Below the pieces are notes generated by a model. That model made no database searches and was not told where the DNA came from. It saw only the letters and a list, made by a program, of their open reading frames with translations. Both the position numbers and the translations under genes were made by a program. Of a stretch of 64,000 nt of DNA, positions 1 to 9,159 are shown in pieces. The DNA is from Massilia sp. WG5 (GTDB lineage Bacteria; Pseudomonadota; Gammaproteobacteria; Burkholderiales; Burkholderiaceae_D): NCBI RefSeq assembly GCF_001412595.2, contig NZ_CP012640.2:3844001-3908000 (forward strand), read 5' to 3'. Numbering within the stretch: position 1 is the stretch's first letter; each line of letters starts with the position of its first letter.

Positions 1-113
1 CGCGCCGTCCGCACCGAATGGTCGGACGGCAGGCCCATGCTCAGGTCGCCGACCATGGCCAGCACCTGCACCGCATCTTCCACGCTGATGGTTTCGTCGA
101 GTTGCATGGTCAT
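1..113 (-). CDS. N-terminal fragment of a probable HD-domain signalling phosphohydrolase
   Basis: The minus strand reads an open frame from ATG at 113 (or the in-frame ATG at 107) to the left edge, starting MTMQLDETISVEDAVQVL and continuing LSMGLPSDHSVRTA. The pattern of a helix ending in a histidine and an arginine before a continuing helix resembles the start of HD-GYP-type cyclic-di-GMP phosphodiesterase domains. Only about 37 residues are present, so no catalytic residue can be checked. It faces away from the acetyltransferase gene, and the 38-bp gap must hold both start regions. The family call is tentative; that a gene starts here is more likely than its identity. Confidence 0.4.
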   Translation of the reverse strand, partial: MTMQLDETISVEDAVQVLAMVGDLSMGLPSDHSVRTA

Positions 114-151
114 AATGTAACGGCCAACAAGAGAGTCAACAAGGAGCACGC

Positions 152-634
152 ATGAAGAGAAGCATCAGGCGTTACCGCCCGGACGACCGCAAGGCGGTGC
201 TGGCGGCCTTCCGCAGCAATGTGCCGGACCATTTTCCGGCCTCCGAAGAGGCCTGGCTGCGTTCGGCGCTGGACGAGCCGGACGGTCCGTTCTTCGTCGT
301 GGTCGAGGGGAAGGAGGTGGTGGCCTTCGGCGGCTACGAACTGTCGGATTTCTACGACCTGGGCACGCTGGTGTTCGGCCTGGTGCGCGCCGACCGCCAC
401 GGCACGGGCATCGGCCGCATGCTGCTGGCGTACCGCCTGCTGCACATGGCGGGCCGCAAGCTGAGGCCGCGCTGGGTGACGGTCGACACGCACGCGCACA
501 CGGCCGGCTTCTTTCAGCGCTGCGGCTTCGAGATCCTGGCGCGCTGGCCCGGCGGCTACCGCTCGGGGCGGGAGCGGGTCGACTTGCGTTTCGAGCTGAC
601 CGACGAGGCGGTCGACCGGCTGCGCGCCGGCTAG
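152..634 (+). CDS. GNAT-family N-acetyltransferase
   Basis: A 160-residue single-domain protein. The acetyl-CoA pyrophosphate loop of GNAT enzymes is visible as R82-H-G-T-G-I-G88, followed by a helix (RMLLAYRLLH). The C-terminal motif around VDTHAHTAGFFQRCGFE (about 111-127) is the usual last strand-helix of the fold. It should transfer an acetyl group from acetyl-CoA to an amine, but the substrate cannot be read from sequence. The start has a good ribosome site (AAGGAG at about 139-145). Its stop overlaps the convergent DUF3857 gene by 4 bp. Nothing links it to the sugar genes further on. Confidence 0.85.
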   Translation: MKRSIRRYRPDDRKAVLAAFRSNVPDHFPASEEAWLRSALDEPDGPFFVVVEGKEVVAFGGYELSDFYDLGTLVFGLVRADRHGTGIGRMLLAYRLLHMAGRKLRPRWVTVDTHAHTAGFFQRCGFEILARWPGGYRSGRERVDLRFELTDEAVDRLRAG

Positions 635-2517
635 CTGCCCGACACCACGATCTGGCTGCGCAGGTCGCGCACGATACGCTCGAGCGCGGGCTGCATGGCG
701 CGGAAATCGTCCGGGGTGCAGGTGGCGCGGCCGTGGCGGAAGCTCAGGCGGCGCCTGACCACGACCTGGTTGCCGCGCCGCGTGTAGCTGGCGCGGTAGA
801 CGATGCCGCCGTCCATCAGGCTTACGGGACGCGGCAGGGCGAGGATGCGCACCTCTTTCGGGAAGCGGAATCCGGTCTCGTCATCGATGTCGATGGCGGG
901 ACAGACGAACTCCTGGCGCCGCTCGCTTTCCTGGCTCAGGTTGAGGACGGCTTCGCCGAGTCCGCCCCAGAAGTCGTAGGTGGTGGCCAGGGCGCTCGGC
1001 CCGGGCAGGTCGAGGAAGCCTTCGCTGGTGCCGGAAAAGGAGATCCGCACCTCGTCGCCATTGCCGCCGCCATCGCCTGGGACGGCATCGAACACGCCGC
1101 GGCTCTTGCGGCCCACGGCCTGCAGCATGCGCAGGGCGAACGCGTCGCGTTCGGCCTGGCGCGAGTCGCGCAGCGCGGTGCGGTAGGGCTCGGCCATCAC
1201 GCCGCTGGCCGTCTTGCTGAGCCGGAAGCTGCTGCGGCCATCGCGGCGGATGTCGAACCAGGTCGTGGTGCGGTTGCGCTCCGGCTGCAGGATAGGCGTC
1301 ATCGCGAAGCCGCCGGTCTTCAGCAGCAGCACCGGCTTGCCGAGCAGATTGGCGGACAGGTAACCCGCGCCCACCGTTTCCGCGGTCGGGTCGAGGTAGA
1401 GGTCGAGGCCGGGTACCCAGGTGATCATGTGGTTGAGCACGCCCAGCGTCGGCGTCTCCGGCAGGCGGTAGGCGTTGCCGCTGTTGACCAGCGCGCCCGT
1501 ACTGTCGATGCCGACCGCGGCCAGCAGGGCTTCGAGCAGCACCGCGTGGTCCTTGCAGTCGCCGTAGCGGTTCTCCAGCACGGTCGATGCCGCATGCGGG
1601 ACCACGCCGCCGGTGCCCATGTACAGGCCGGCATAGCGGATGTTGTGCCGGACCCAGTCCGACAGCGCCAGCGCGCGGGCGCGCGTGTCCGGCAGTCCGG
1701 CCGTGAGCTGGCGCGCCAGGGCGGTGATCGCCGGCGACGGATTCGCCTTGCCGGCGGCGCCGGTGCGGAAGGCGCGGGCGAAGGCGGCGTAGTCGGGGAA
1801 GGTCGATACCGCCAGCCGCTTGCCGTAATCGAGGTAGCTGACCGAGCCGGCTTCGAGGCGCTCGTTGTCGCCGTTCACGTAGCGCCACTGGTAGCGCCGG
1901 CGTCCGGGCGGACTCTCTCCCGGCACCGGCACGAAGCCGACCGCATCCGCATGCAGCGGCATCGAGGCCGGCATGTCGTAGATCAGCAGGAAGTTCCGGT
2001 TGAAGTAGAAGGGCGAGGTCGACAGGTCTTCGAAATGGCCGGGAAACAATGCCGCCCTGCGCCGCAGCACATAGCGCACCACCAGCTGGTCGCCCACCGC
2101 CGCCTCGGGAAACACGACGACCTTCAGGCGCGTGTCCTGGAACATTGGCGCCTCGCCGGACGCGGCGGCGGCTTCCTGCTGGTCCTGGACCTGGCCCGGC
2201 TGCACCGGCACGCGGCGCCCGTCCGGCTTCTGCGTCCAGGCCTCGAGACTCAGTACCTCGTCCAGTGTGCGGTTGTAGCTGATCGTGTACTGGCCATGGG
2301 CGCGCAGGGCGCGCGGCTGGACGATGGTCTTGGCATGGTCGACGCTGAGCTGGTAGCTGCCGTCGGGCTCGACCACGTAATGCTGGATGCTGCGGTCGAC
2401 CACGACGCCCGGATCGGTGCCGGTATCGCGCGCCAGGACCTGTCCACACGTGAACAGGATCCACAGGCATAGCAAGGCGCAATATCGACGAGGCATGCGG
2501 GTCTCGGAGGCATCCAA
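631..2517 (-). CDS. Exported DUF3857 and transglutaminase-like domain protein
   Basis: A 628-residue protein with an N-terminal hydrophobic segment (about residues 12-28) ending in an Ala-rich cleavage region, so probably periplasmic. An in-frame ATG at 2496 (M8) would give a more compact signal peptide. The N-terminal half matches DUF3857 in style (about 45-230). The centre carries the transglutaminase/protease-like core, with a putative triad C321 (RYGDCKDH), H363 (LNHMITW) and D376 (YLDPTAE). Such proteins are common in Gram-negative bacteria near surface or polysaccharide genes, but the reaction is not established. It is divergent from the patatin gene. Confidence 0.8.
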   Translation of the reverse strand: MDASETRMPRRYCALLCLWILFTCGQVLARDTGTDPGVVVDRSIQHYVVEPDGSYQLSVDHAKTIVQPRALRAHGQYTISYNRTLDEVLSLEAWTQKPDGRRVPVQPGQVQDQQEAAAASGEAPMFQDTRLKVVVFPEAAVGDQLVVRYVLRRRAALFPGHFEDLSTSPFYFNRNFLLIYDMPASMPLHADAVGFVPVPGESPPGRRRYQWRYVNGDNERLEAGSVSYLDYGKRLAVSTFPDYAAFARAFRTGAAGKANPSPAITALARQLTAGLPDTRARALALSDWVRHNIRYAGLYMGTGGVVPHAASTVLENRYGDCKDHAVLLEALLAAVGIDSTGALVNSGNAYRLPETPTLGVLNHMITWVPGLDLYLDPTAETVGAGYLSANLLGKPVLLLKTGGFAMTPILQPERNRTTTWFDIRRDGRSSFRLSKTASGVMAEPYRTALRDSRQAERDAFALRMLQAVGRKSRGVFDAVPGDGGGNGDEVRISFSGTSEGFLDLPGPSALATTYDFWGGLGEAVLNLSQESERRQEFVCPAIDIDDETGFRFPKEVRILALPRPVSLMDGGIVYRASYTRRGNQVVVRRRLSFRHGRATCTPDDFRAMQPALERIVRDLRSQIVVSGS

Positions 2518-2603
2518 TGAAAACGCGATCGGACCATGTTACGCAGGCCTACCTTGTGATCCTTGAGCCAACACAAGCACGCTCTTCCTGCGATAATTTC
2601 GGG

Positions 2604-3704
2604 ATGAGTGCACTCACTTTCCACGCCGGGCCGCTGGCCCTGGCGCAGATCCGCGCGCATGGCCTGCGCGCCCGGGACGTCGCCGTCGTGCCCGCCGCGG
2701 CCGGCGGTCCCAAGGGACTGGTCTTCCGTTCGCTCGACCAGTGGGTGTTCGGCGAATGGTTCCCACCCGCGCCGCGCGAGCGCACCCTGATCGGTTCCTC
2801 GATCGGCGCCTGGCGCATGGCTGCCGCCTGCCAGCGCGACCCGGTGAAAGCCTTCGCGCGCCTGGGCGAGCTGTACAGCGGCCAGCGCTACACCAGTACC
2901 AAACCGTCGCCGGAACAGATCGACGAGGTCGTGCAGGGGCTGTTGAACGAACTGGTGCGCGGCCACGAGGACGACATCGTCGGCCATCCCTGGTACCGCC
3001 TGCACCTGCTGACCGTGCGCGGCAAGCGGGCGCTGGAGGCGCCTGGGCACCGGTATGCGGAAATGAAGGGATTCGCGGCGGCGGCCCTGCACAACCTGGC
3101 CTCGCGCGACCGCCTGGCCCAGCTGATGGACCGGGTGGTGATCGGCGACGTGCGCAGCGCCGCCCCCTGGCTGCGCGAACCGTTCGACAGCTTTGCCACC
3201 CATTTCTCGCCCCTCACGCGCGACAACCTGGCGGCCGGCCTGCTGGCTTCCGGCACGCTGCCGATGCTGATGAAGCCGGTACGCGACATTCCAGGGGCGC
3301 CGCCGGGACATTACTGGGACGGCGGCATCATCGACTACAACCTGGCGCTGCCTTATGCCCGCCTGGCGGCGCAGGACGCCGGCTCGATCGTGTTCTACCC
3401 CCACTTTTCCGAACACATCGTGCCGGGCTGGCTGGACAAGGCGCTGCCCTGGCGCCGCGCCGCGCGTGGACCGAACCGCGGCTGGCTCGACAATGTGCTG
3501 ATCGTGGCGCCGAGTCTTGAATTCCTTGGCAAGCTGCCGCGCGGGAAACTGATCGACCGGAGCGACTTCAAGTACTACGGGCTGAACCACGATGCGCGGA
3601 TCCTGGCCTGGAAGCAGGCGATGGATGAGGGCGAACGGCTGCGCGACGAGTTTGCGGCGTTTGTGAACAAGCCGGATTTGTCGCGGATTCGTCCGCTTTC
3701 ATGA
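2604..3704 (+). CDS. Patatin-like phospholipase family protein
   Basis: A 366-residue protein. The ATG at 2604 is preferred over an upstream ATG at 2517 because conserved sequence begins just after it and the upstream part lies in the divergent promoter region. It shows the patatin hallmarks: a glycine-rich oxyanion loop (AAGGPKGLV), the nucleophile elbow GSSIGAW (G-x-S-x-G), and the Asp of the Ser-Asp dyad in WDGGIIDY. The family hydrolyses acyl esters of phospholipids. No signal peptide is visible, so it is probably cytoplasmic. It stands alone between the DUF3857 protein and ychF. Confidence 0.85.
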   Translation: MSALTFHAGPLALAQIRAHGLRARDVAVVPAAAGGPKGLVFRSLDQWVFGEWFPPAPRERTLIGSSIGAWRMAAACQRDPVKAFARLGELYSGQRYTSTKPSPEQIDEVVQGLLNELVRGHEDDIVGHPWYRLHLLTVRGKRALEAPGHRYAEMKGFAAAALHNLASRDRLAQLMDRVVIGDVRSAAPWLREPFDSFATHFSPLTRDNLAAGLLASGTLPMLMKPVRDIPGAPPGHYWDGGIIDYNLALPYARLAAQDAGSIVFYPHFSEHIVPGWLDKALPWRRAARGPNRGWLDNVLIVAPSLEFLGKLPRGKLIDRSDFKYYGLNHDARILAWKQAMDEGERLRDEFAAFVNKPDLSRIRPLS

Positions 3705-3775
3705 GGCATTTGCGGTCTTCGAGGGCCAGCAGAGGTACAATACGAGGTTTCGTAATTCGACCCTGAAAGCTTCCC

Positions 3776-4867
3776 ATGAGTCTCAAATGCGGCATCGTCG
3801 GCCTGCCCAACGTCGGCAAGTCCACCCTGTTCAACGCCCTGACCAAGGCCGGCATCCCGGCTGAAAACTATCCGTTCTGCACCATCGAGCCGAACGTCGG
3901 CGTGGTCGAGGTGCCGGATCCGCGCATCGACCAGCTCGCAAGCATCGTCAAGCCGGAGCGCATCGTCAAGGCCATCGTCGAGTTCGTCGACATCGCGGGC
4001 CTGGTGGCCGGCGCCTCGAAAGGCGAGGGCCTGGGCAACCAGTTCCTGTCGCACATCCGCGAAACCGACGCCATCGTCAACGTCGTGCGCTGCTTCGAAG
4101 ACCCGAACGTCATCCACGTGGCCGGCAAGGTCAGCCCGATCGACGACATCGAAGTGATCCAGACCGAGCTGGCGCTGGCCGACATGGGCACCGCCGAGAA
4201 AGTCCTGCACCGCGAGCAGAAGAAGGCGCGCGCCGGCGACAAGGACGCGATCAAGCTGTGCGCGATCATCGAAAGGCTGCTGCCGCACCTGAACGAAGGC
4301 CAGCCGGTCCGCACCCTGGGACTGGACGCCGACGAGATGGAACTGATCAAGCCGCTGTGCCTGATCACCTCCAAGCCGGCCATGTTCGTCGCCAACGTCT
4401 CGGAAAGCGGCTTCAAGGACAATCCGCTGCTCGACCAGCTGACCGAGTTCGCGAACAAGCAGAACGCCCCGATCGTCGCCATCTCGGCCGCCATCGAAGC
4501 GGAAATCGCCAACCTCGACGACGAAGACAAGAAGGCCTTCCTGGACGACATGGGCATGGAAGAGCCGGGCCTGGACCGCCTGATCCGCGCCGCCTTCAAG
4601 CTGCTGGGCCTGCAGACCTACTTCACCGCCGGCGTGAAGGAAGTACGCGCCTGGACCGTGCCGATCGGCGCTACCGCCCCGCAGGCGGCCGGCGTGATCC
4701 ACACCGACTTCGAACGCGGCTTCATCCGCGCCCAGACCATCTCCTTCGACGACTACGTGGCGCTGAAGGGCGAGGCGGGCGCCAAGGAAGCGGGCAAGAT
4801 GCGCGCCGAAGGCAAGGAATACATCGTCAAGGATGGGGATGTGCTGAACTTCCTGTTCAACGTCTAA
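3776..4867 (+). CDS. ychF: Redox-responsive ATPase YchF (Obg-related)
   Basis: 363 residues, the usual length for YchF. The P-loop is G9-LPNVGKS16 (in [17 protein letters not shown]). The protein ends in a TGS-like domain (about 280-363, with [13 protein letters not shown] and the conserved end [15 protein letters not shown]). YchF is a ribosome-associated P-loop protein that prefers ATP to GTP and is involved in stress control. In many Proteobacteria it follows pth; here a patatin gene lies upstream instead, so it is probably transcribed alone, with the terminator at 4906-4937 after it. Confidence 0.97.
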   Translation: MSLKCGIVGLPNVGKSTLFNALTKAGIPAENYPFCTIEPNVGVVEVPDPRIDQLASIVKPERIVKAIVEFVDIAGLVAGASKGEGLGNQFLSHIRETDAIVNVVRCFEDPNVIHVAGKVSPIDDIEVIQTELALADMGTAEKVLHREQKKARAGDKDAIKLCAIIERLLPHLNEGQPVRTLGLDADEMELIKPLCLITSKPAMFVANVSESGFKDNPLLDQLTEFANKQNAPIVAISAAIEAEIANLDDEDKKAFLDDMGMEEPGLDRLIRAAFKLLGLQTYFTAGVKEVRAWTVPIGATAPQAAGVIHTDFERGFIRAQTISFDDYVALKGEAGAKEAGKMRAEGKEYIVKDGDVLNFLFNV

Positions 4868-4905
4868 GCATGCTGTCGGAATCCCGCTGATTCCGATAAA
4901 CAACA

Positions 4906-4937
4906 AACGCCCCGGTCTCCTCTGGAACCGGGGCGTT
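4906..4937 (+). terminator. Hairpin terminator after ychF
   Basis: An 11-bp perfect inverted repeat, AACGCCCCGGT at 4906-4916 and ACCGGGGCGTT at 4927-4937, with a 10-nt loop lies 38 bp after the ychF stop. It is followed by TTGTCTT-like sequence rather than a clean T-run, so it is a good stem with a modest tail. A smaller stem, GGAATC/GATTCC, lies at 4878-4894. Confidence 0.7.
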
Positions 4938-5053
4938 GTCTTATCCGCGATTGGCCGGCTGAGAAGCGTGATACCGGGCCCATCAATCGTGTGCCGATGG
5001 ATTCTTTTTCCGTCCTGGATTAGATTAAGAAAAAATTGTGCCGAGGTGATGCC

Positions 5054-5218
5054 ATGCTGAACCTGCTCAACGATTTCGAACCCAGGCTCGTTTTGCATGC
5101 GGGGGTACTGATATTGGGATTGGCCACCTTCGTCGGCCTGATCCTGTACACGCAGTGTCCGCGCTGCGGCTGGCTCGAGTGGATCAGCGATCGCTCGGCG
5201 TCCGACGACGCGGAATGA
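5054..5218 (+). CDS. Small single-pass membrane protein, WLEW-motif type
   Basis: A 54-residue protein with one strong hydrophobic segment (about residues 13-32, VLHAGVLILGLATFVGLIL) followed by a cysteine pair (C-P-R-C) and the tail GWLEW. The ATG at 5054 has GAGGTGAT just upstream; an upstream in-frame ATG at 5036 is less well placed. I do not recognise a named family. A relative is encoded at 51804-51989, sharing V-L, G-x-A-T-F-x-G and P-x-C-x-W-L-E-W in the same order. It sits between ychF and the convergent LysR gene. Confidence 0.6.
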   Translation: MLNLLNDFEPRLVLHAGVLILGLATFVGLILYTQCPRCGWLEWISDRSASDDAE

Positions 5219-5230
5219 GGCCGGGCCCTT

Positions 5231-6133
5231 TCAGTCCTCGAACAGGGTCTTGACCATCTGCCGGAACCAGATGTTTGCCGGATCCGTGTGCGCCACGGTA
5301 TGCCAGTGCTGCATCAGGTGGAAGGAGGGCGGCTGCAGCGGCAGGTCGAGCAGCTGCACCTTGGCCAGGCTGGCGAACACGTGGCCGATGTCGCGCGGGA
5401 CGGTGGCGATCAGGTCTGAACTGGAAATGATCGTCAGCAGGCTGGCGAAGTGCGAGAGTTCGGCGCGCACGTCGAGCTTGATGTTCTTCGAATGCAGGAA
5501 CTGCTCGAACAGGTGGGTCCGCCCCGCCGGACGCACGAGCGCATGCGACTCGCGCAGGAACTCGTCGCTCGTCAGGCTGCCCCGGATGCGCGGGTGGTCG
5601 GCGCGCACCATGCAGACGAATGAATTCTTGAACAGGCGCTGCTGGTAAAAGCCCGGCTTCGCCAGGTCCGGAAAGTAGCCGATCGCCAGGTCGGCCAGGC
5701 CAAGCTCCAGCGCCTCGCCCGCGCCTTCCGAGGAAATCGCCATCGAGCGGATCGCGATCCGCGGCGCATGCGTCTGGGCGTAGGCCAGGATCTTCGGGAC
5801 GAACACGGTTTCCCCGATGTCCGGCGTAATCACCGTGAATGTGCGGCTGGCCGTCGCCGGATCGAAGGCCGGCTGTTGCAGCACGTCCAGGCGCACCATC
5901 TCCAGAATCCTCTTCACCGGCTCCGCCAGTTGCAGGGCGCGCGGCGTCGGCCGCATGCCATGACCGGTGCGGACGAACAGCGGGTCGCCCAGCTGGGCGC
6001 GCATCTTCGCCAGGGCCGCGCTCATGGCCGGCTGGCTCAGGTCCAGCGCATGGCCGGCGCGCGTCACGCTCTGGTGCTGCAGCATCGCATCGAACACCAC
6101 CAGCACGTTCAAATCCAGGTCTGCGATATTCAA
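5231..6133 (-). CDS. LysR-family regulator of the adjacent aromatic cluster
   Basis: 300 residues with the N-terminal winged helix-turn-helix (about 1-65; LDLNVLVVFDAML, then SVTRAGHALDLSQPAMSAALAKMR) and a periplasmic-binding-protein-like effector domain (about 90-300). It is divergent from the MFS-to-porin operon at 6261-13648, the standard arrangement for a LysR activator and its target. By context it should respond to an aromatic compound or pathway intermediate. The 127-bp gap holds a palindrome (6151-6172) that is a candidate binding site. If the cluster is fde-like, this gene takes the place of fdeR; that is inference. Confidence 0.88.
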   Translation of the reverse strand: MNIADLDLNVLVVFDAMLQHQSVTRAGHALDLSQPAMSAALAKMRAQLGDPLFVRTGHGMRPTPRALQLAEPVKRILEMVRLDVLQQPAFDPATASRTFTVITPDIGETVFVPKILAYAQTHAPRIAIRSMAISSEGAGEALELGLADLAIGYFPDLAKPGFYQQRLFKNSFVCMVRADHPRIRGSLTSDEFLRESHALVRPAGRTHLFEQFLHSKNIKLDVRAELSHFASLLTIISSSDLIATVPRDIGHVFASLAKVQLLDLPLQPPSFHLMQHWHTVAHTDPANIWFRQMVKTLFED

Positions 6134-6150
6134 ATTTTGGATTCCTAAAA

Positions 6151-6172
6151 TCGAGAAAAGCGGCTTTTCCGA
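6151..6172. promoter_or_regulatory. Candidate LysR operator in the divergent LysR/MFS promoter
   Basis: GAAAAGC at 6155-6161 and GCTTTTC at 6163-6169 form a perfect 7-bp dyad around one base, extended by TCG/CGA at 6151-6153 and 6170-6172. It starts 18 bp before the LysR start codon and lies 89 bp before the MFS start. Position and symmetry fit a LysR site; no second copy was seen. Confidence 0.45.
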
Positions 6173-6260
6173 TTATTGGCGCGAACGTACCATAAGTCAA
6201 TCGATGCAAAAAATAGATGGGCCTGCGACACGAGCGCTGCGCCCGCAAAGGAGACTATCA

Positions 6261-7637
6261 ATGGCAGCAAGCTTCGACGTGCGCGAAGAAATCGAAGGGG
6301 CCGAGATCAGCAGCTTTCACTGGAAGCTGGGAGCACTGATCGGCGTCATCATGTTCTTCGACGGCTATGAACTCTTCAACGCAGCCTATGCGATTCCGCT
6401 GATCCTGAAATCCTGGCGCCCGCTGCCCTCGCAGATCGGCATGATGTTGTCGAGCGGGATCGTGGGGCTGTCGATCGGCTCGGTGCTGCAAGGCCTGCTG
6501 GCCGACCGGCTGGGGCGGCGCAAGGTCATGCTGTGGGCCCTGTATGGCCTGGGCCTGGCCAGCCTGCTGCTGGCGGCCGTCGCCGGCAATCCTCTGCAAT
6601 TCGCCGGCTTCCGCCTGTGCCTGGGCACGGCCCTGGGCATGATCACGCCGCTGACCATCTCCTACATCAATGAATGGGCGCCGCGCCGTACCGCCAACGT
6701 CTACACCATCTGGGTGTTCCAGCTGGGTTTCAGCCTGGGCGGCATCATGGCCGGTTTCGCCGGCGCCTTCCTGGCCACGCGCTTCGGCTGGCCGGCGATC
6801 TATTACGCCGGCGCGGCCTCGCTGCTGGTCGCCGTCGCCGCCCAGTTCCTGTTGCCGGAATCGGCCCAGTACCTGGCGACCAGGCGCGACTTCGACGGCA
6901 TCGGCCGCGTCCTCGGCCGCCTGCGCCCTGAACGCAAGCAGCTGTACGAAGGCGCCGTGTTCACGACCACCGCGACCCGCCATGCGGCGCCGGTCAGGGT
7001 CCTGCTGCAGGCGCCTTACCGGACCCGCACCATCGTGGCCTGGCTGTCGGGCGCCCTCAGCCTGTTCTGCGTCCACGGCCTGACCGGCTGGCTGCCGACG
7101 CTGCTGGTGCAGCGTGGCGAAGCGCTGTCCTCGGCCGCGACCTACGGCGCCCTGATCATGAGCGCGGCCCTGTTCGGCGGGATCGGCAGCGGCTGGCTGG
7201 CCGACCGGACCCGCAGCCGGGTCACCGCCATGGTCGTGTGGTGGTTCATGGCGGCCCTGGCCATGCTGGCCCTCAGCCATGCGCACGGCACCCTGATGAT
7301 GATGGTGCTGGTGGCCGCCGCGGGCTTTTTCGTGTTCGGCGGCCAGTCGGTGCAGAACAACTATATCGCGATGATCTACCCGACCGAGGTGCGCAGCACC
7401 GGGGTCGGACTCGCGGTCGGCATCAATCGCGTGGGCGGCATGCTGGGCCCCGTCGTCATCGGCCTGGTCAAGTCCTACGACCCCGATCCGACCTACACCT
7501 TCTACGTGCTGGCCGCGGCCCTGCTGCTCGCCTGTACCTCCTTCCTGCTGGTGCGGGGCGAGCGCCGCGATGGAGACGAGCCGGCCGCGCGTCCCATCGA
7601 CCCGGCCGCCGCCCAGGCCTCGCTGGCAAACGACTGA
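6261..7637 (+). CDS. MFS transporter, aromatic acid:H+ symporter type
   Basis: A 458-residue major facilitator with about 12 hydrophobic segments. D34-G35 in the first membrane segment (MFFDGYELF) and the loop motif ADRLGRRK (81-88) are characteristic of the AAHS group that imports benzoate- and cinnamate-like acids. The start at 6261 has AAAGGAG 8 bp upstream; the longer open frame runs into the promoter. It is the first gene of the aromatic operon and probably brings the aromatic substrate across the inner membrane. The substrate is not determinable from sequence. Confidence 0.85.
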   Translation: MAASFDVREEIEGAEISSFHWKLGALIGVIMFFDGYELFNAAYAIPLILKSWRPLPSQIGMMLSSGIVGLSIGSVLQGLLADRLGRRKVMLWALYGLGLASLLLAAVAGNPLQFAGFRLCLGTALGMITPLTISYINEWAPRRTANVYTIWVFQLGFSLGGIMAGFAGAFLATRFGWPAIYYAGAASLLVAVAAQFLLPESAQYLATRRDFDGIGRVLGRLRPERKQLYEGAVFTTTATRHAAPVRVLLQAPYRTRTIVAWLSGALSLFCVHGLTGWLPTLLVQRGEALSSAATYGALIMSAALFGGIGSGWLADRTRSRVTAMVVWWFMAALAMLALSHAHGTLMMMVLVAAAGFFVFGGQSVQNNYIAMIYPTEVRSTGVGLAVGINRVGGMLGPVVIGLVKSYDPDPTYTFYVLAAALLLACTSFLLVRGERRDGDEPAARPIDPAAAQASLAND

Positions 7638-7654
7638 CTATTCGGAGATCAAGA

Positions 7655-8101
7655 ATGAGCGAAGCTCACAACAACGCGTCAGGCCTGAGCCTGGCCGAAG
7701 CCAACGCGATCGTGGCCGCTGCGCTGGCGGCCGCACGTGCCGACGGCCTGCCGCCGATGGCCGTGGTGGTGCTGGACGCTGCCGGCCATCCGGTGGCGCT
7801 GCAGCGCGAAGACGGCGCGACGATGCTGCGCACCGATATCGCCCTCGGCAAGGCCTATGCCGCCGCCGGCATGGGCGTCGCCACCCGCGTGCTGCATCAG
7901 CGCGCCCAGGACAATCCCGTGTTCTTCAATGCGCTTGCCTCGTCCAGCCAGGGCAGGTTCATTCCACAGACCGGGGCGGTGGCGATCCGGCGCGCCGACG
8001 GCACGCTGGTCGGGGCAGTCGGCGCCAGCGGCGGCACCGGCGCCCAGGACGAGGCGATCTGCGCGGCCGGCGTACGAGCGGCCGGGCTGGAGCAGGCATG
8101 A
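7655..8101 (+). CDS. HbpS/GlcG-like small protein
   Basis: 148 residues. The pattern (SLAEANAIVAAALAAAR, then VVVLDAAGHPVAL, then a GGTGAQDEAICAAG end) is that of the GlcG/HbpS family (DUF336), small alpha-beta proteins of poorly defined role found in many aromatic and glycolate gene clusters; one member binds haem. No signal peptide is seen. Its stop overlaps the next start by 4 bp (ATGA), so translation is coupled to the amidohydrolase. Its role here is unknown. Confidence 0.8.
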   Translation: MSEAHNNASGLSLAEANAIVAAALAAARADGLPPMAVVVLDAAGHPVALQREDGATMLRTDIALGKAYAAAGMGVATRVLHQRAQDNPVFFNALASSSQGRFIPQTGAVAIRRADGTLVGAVGASGGTGAQDEAICAAGVRAAGLEQA

Positions 8102-9150
8102 GCACCGCGCACCAGCATACGCCCGGCTGCGGCTGCGGCATCGACGTCCATGCGCACGTGATTCCCCATGACCTGCCGCGCCATATCGGCAATGCACTGC
8201 CGGCCGGCTGGCCCTCGATGGCGCCGGCCCATGCCTGCCACCGCCACGTGATGATCGCCGGGAAGGTGTACCGCACCGTATCCGAGCGGGCCTGGAGTCC
8301 GAGCCGCCGCATCGAAGACATGGCGACCATGGACCTGGCGGTCCAGGCGATCTCGCCGATGCCCGAACTGCTGTCGTACTGGATGGAAGCGGAGGCGGCA
8401 AGCCAGCTGCTGCGCTACATGAACGAGCAGATCGCGGAGATGGCCGCGCTGTCCGGCGGACGCCTGGTCGGCATGGGCGCGGTGCCGCTGCAGGACCTCG
8501 ACCTGGCGCTCGGGGAACTCGACTACGTGGTCGACAGGCTGGGCTTCAGGTCCATCGAAGTGGGCAGCAATATCAACGGCAAGGCGCCCGGTTCGCCCGA
8601 GTTCATTCCCTTTTTCGAGGCCTGCGCGGAGAAAGGCGTCGCCGTGTTCGTGCACGCGCTCAAGCCGGCCGGTACCGAGCGCCTGGTCGGACCGGAAAAA
8701 CTGCTGCCGGCGCTGGCGTATCCGACCGACGTCGGCCTCGCCGCAGCTTCCGTGTTGAGCTCGAACCTGGTAGGCCGCCTGCCGGCGCTGAAGATGGCGT
8801 TCAGCCATGGCGGCGGCACCCTGGCCTCGCTGCTGCCGCGCCTGGAGCAGGCGCGCAAGGTGTTCCCGGCGCTGCTGGACGCCATGCCCGCCAGCCCGTC
8901 GGAACAGGCGCGCCGGCTGTTCTACGACACCCTGGTGTTCGACGCGCCGACCCTGCGGCACTTGATCGATCGCTTCGGCGACACCCAGCTGATGATCGGT
9001 ACCGACTACCCGTTCGCTTTCCACGACGCGCGCCCCGTCGCCAGCATCGCCGAGGCGGTGAGCGACGCGCAGGTGCGCGAGCGGCTCGTGACCCATAACG
9101 CGGCGCGCTTCCTCGGCCTCGAAGCCGGCGCCGCCGTTCCCAACGCTTAA
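8098..9150 (+). CDS. Amidohydrolase_2 family hydrolase or decarboxylase (ACMSD-like)
   Basis: 350 residues. Metal-site motifs are visible: D16-V-H18-A-H20 near the N-terminus, a histidine in VFVHALKP, SHGGGTLASLLPRL, and the catalytic aspartate in IGTDYPF. This arrangement is that of ACMSD-type amidohydrolases, which decarboxylate or hydrolyse aromatic ring-cleavage products on a Zn2+ centre. It lies between the HbpS-like gene (4-bp overlap) and the extradiol dioxygenase, suggesting it acts on a product of ring opening. Decarboxylase and hydrolase activity cannot be told apart here. Confidence 0.8.
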   Translation: MSTAHQHTPGCGCGIDVHAHVIPHDLPRHIGNALPAGWPSMAPAHACHRHVMIAGKVYRTVSERAWSPSRRIEDMATMDLAVQAISPMPELLSYWMEAEAASQLLRYMNEQIAEMAALSGGRLVGMGAVPLQDLDLALGELDYVVDRLGFRSIEVGSNINGKAPGSPEFIPFFEACAEKGVAVFVHALKPAGTERLVGPEKLLPALAYPTDVGLAAASVLSSNLVGRLPALKMAFSHGGGTLASLLPRLEQARKVFPALLDAMPASPSEQARRLFYDTLVFDAPTLRHLIDRFGDTQLMIGTDYPFAFHDARPVASIAEAVSDAQVRERLVTHNAARFLGLEAGAAVPNA

Positions 9151-9159
9151 GGAGTTCCC

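Noticed and set aside
733..2472. 579-codon open frame on the plus strand opposite the DUF3857 gene
   Set aside because: It is an Arg/Ala/Gly/His-rich shadow caused by high GC; the minus strand encodes a recognisable exported protein over the same bases.
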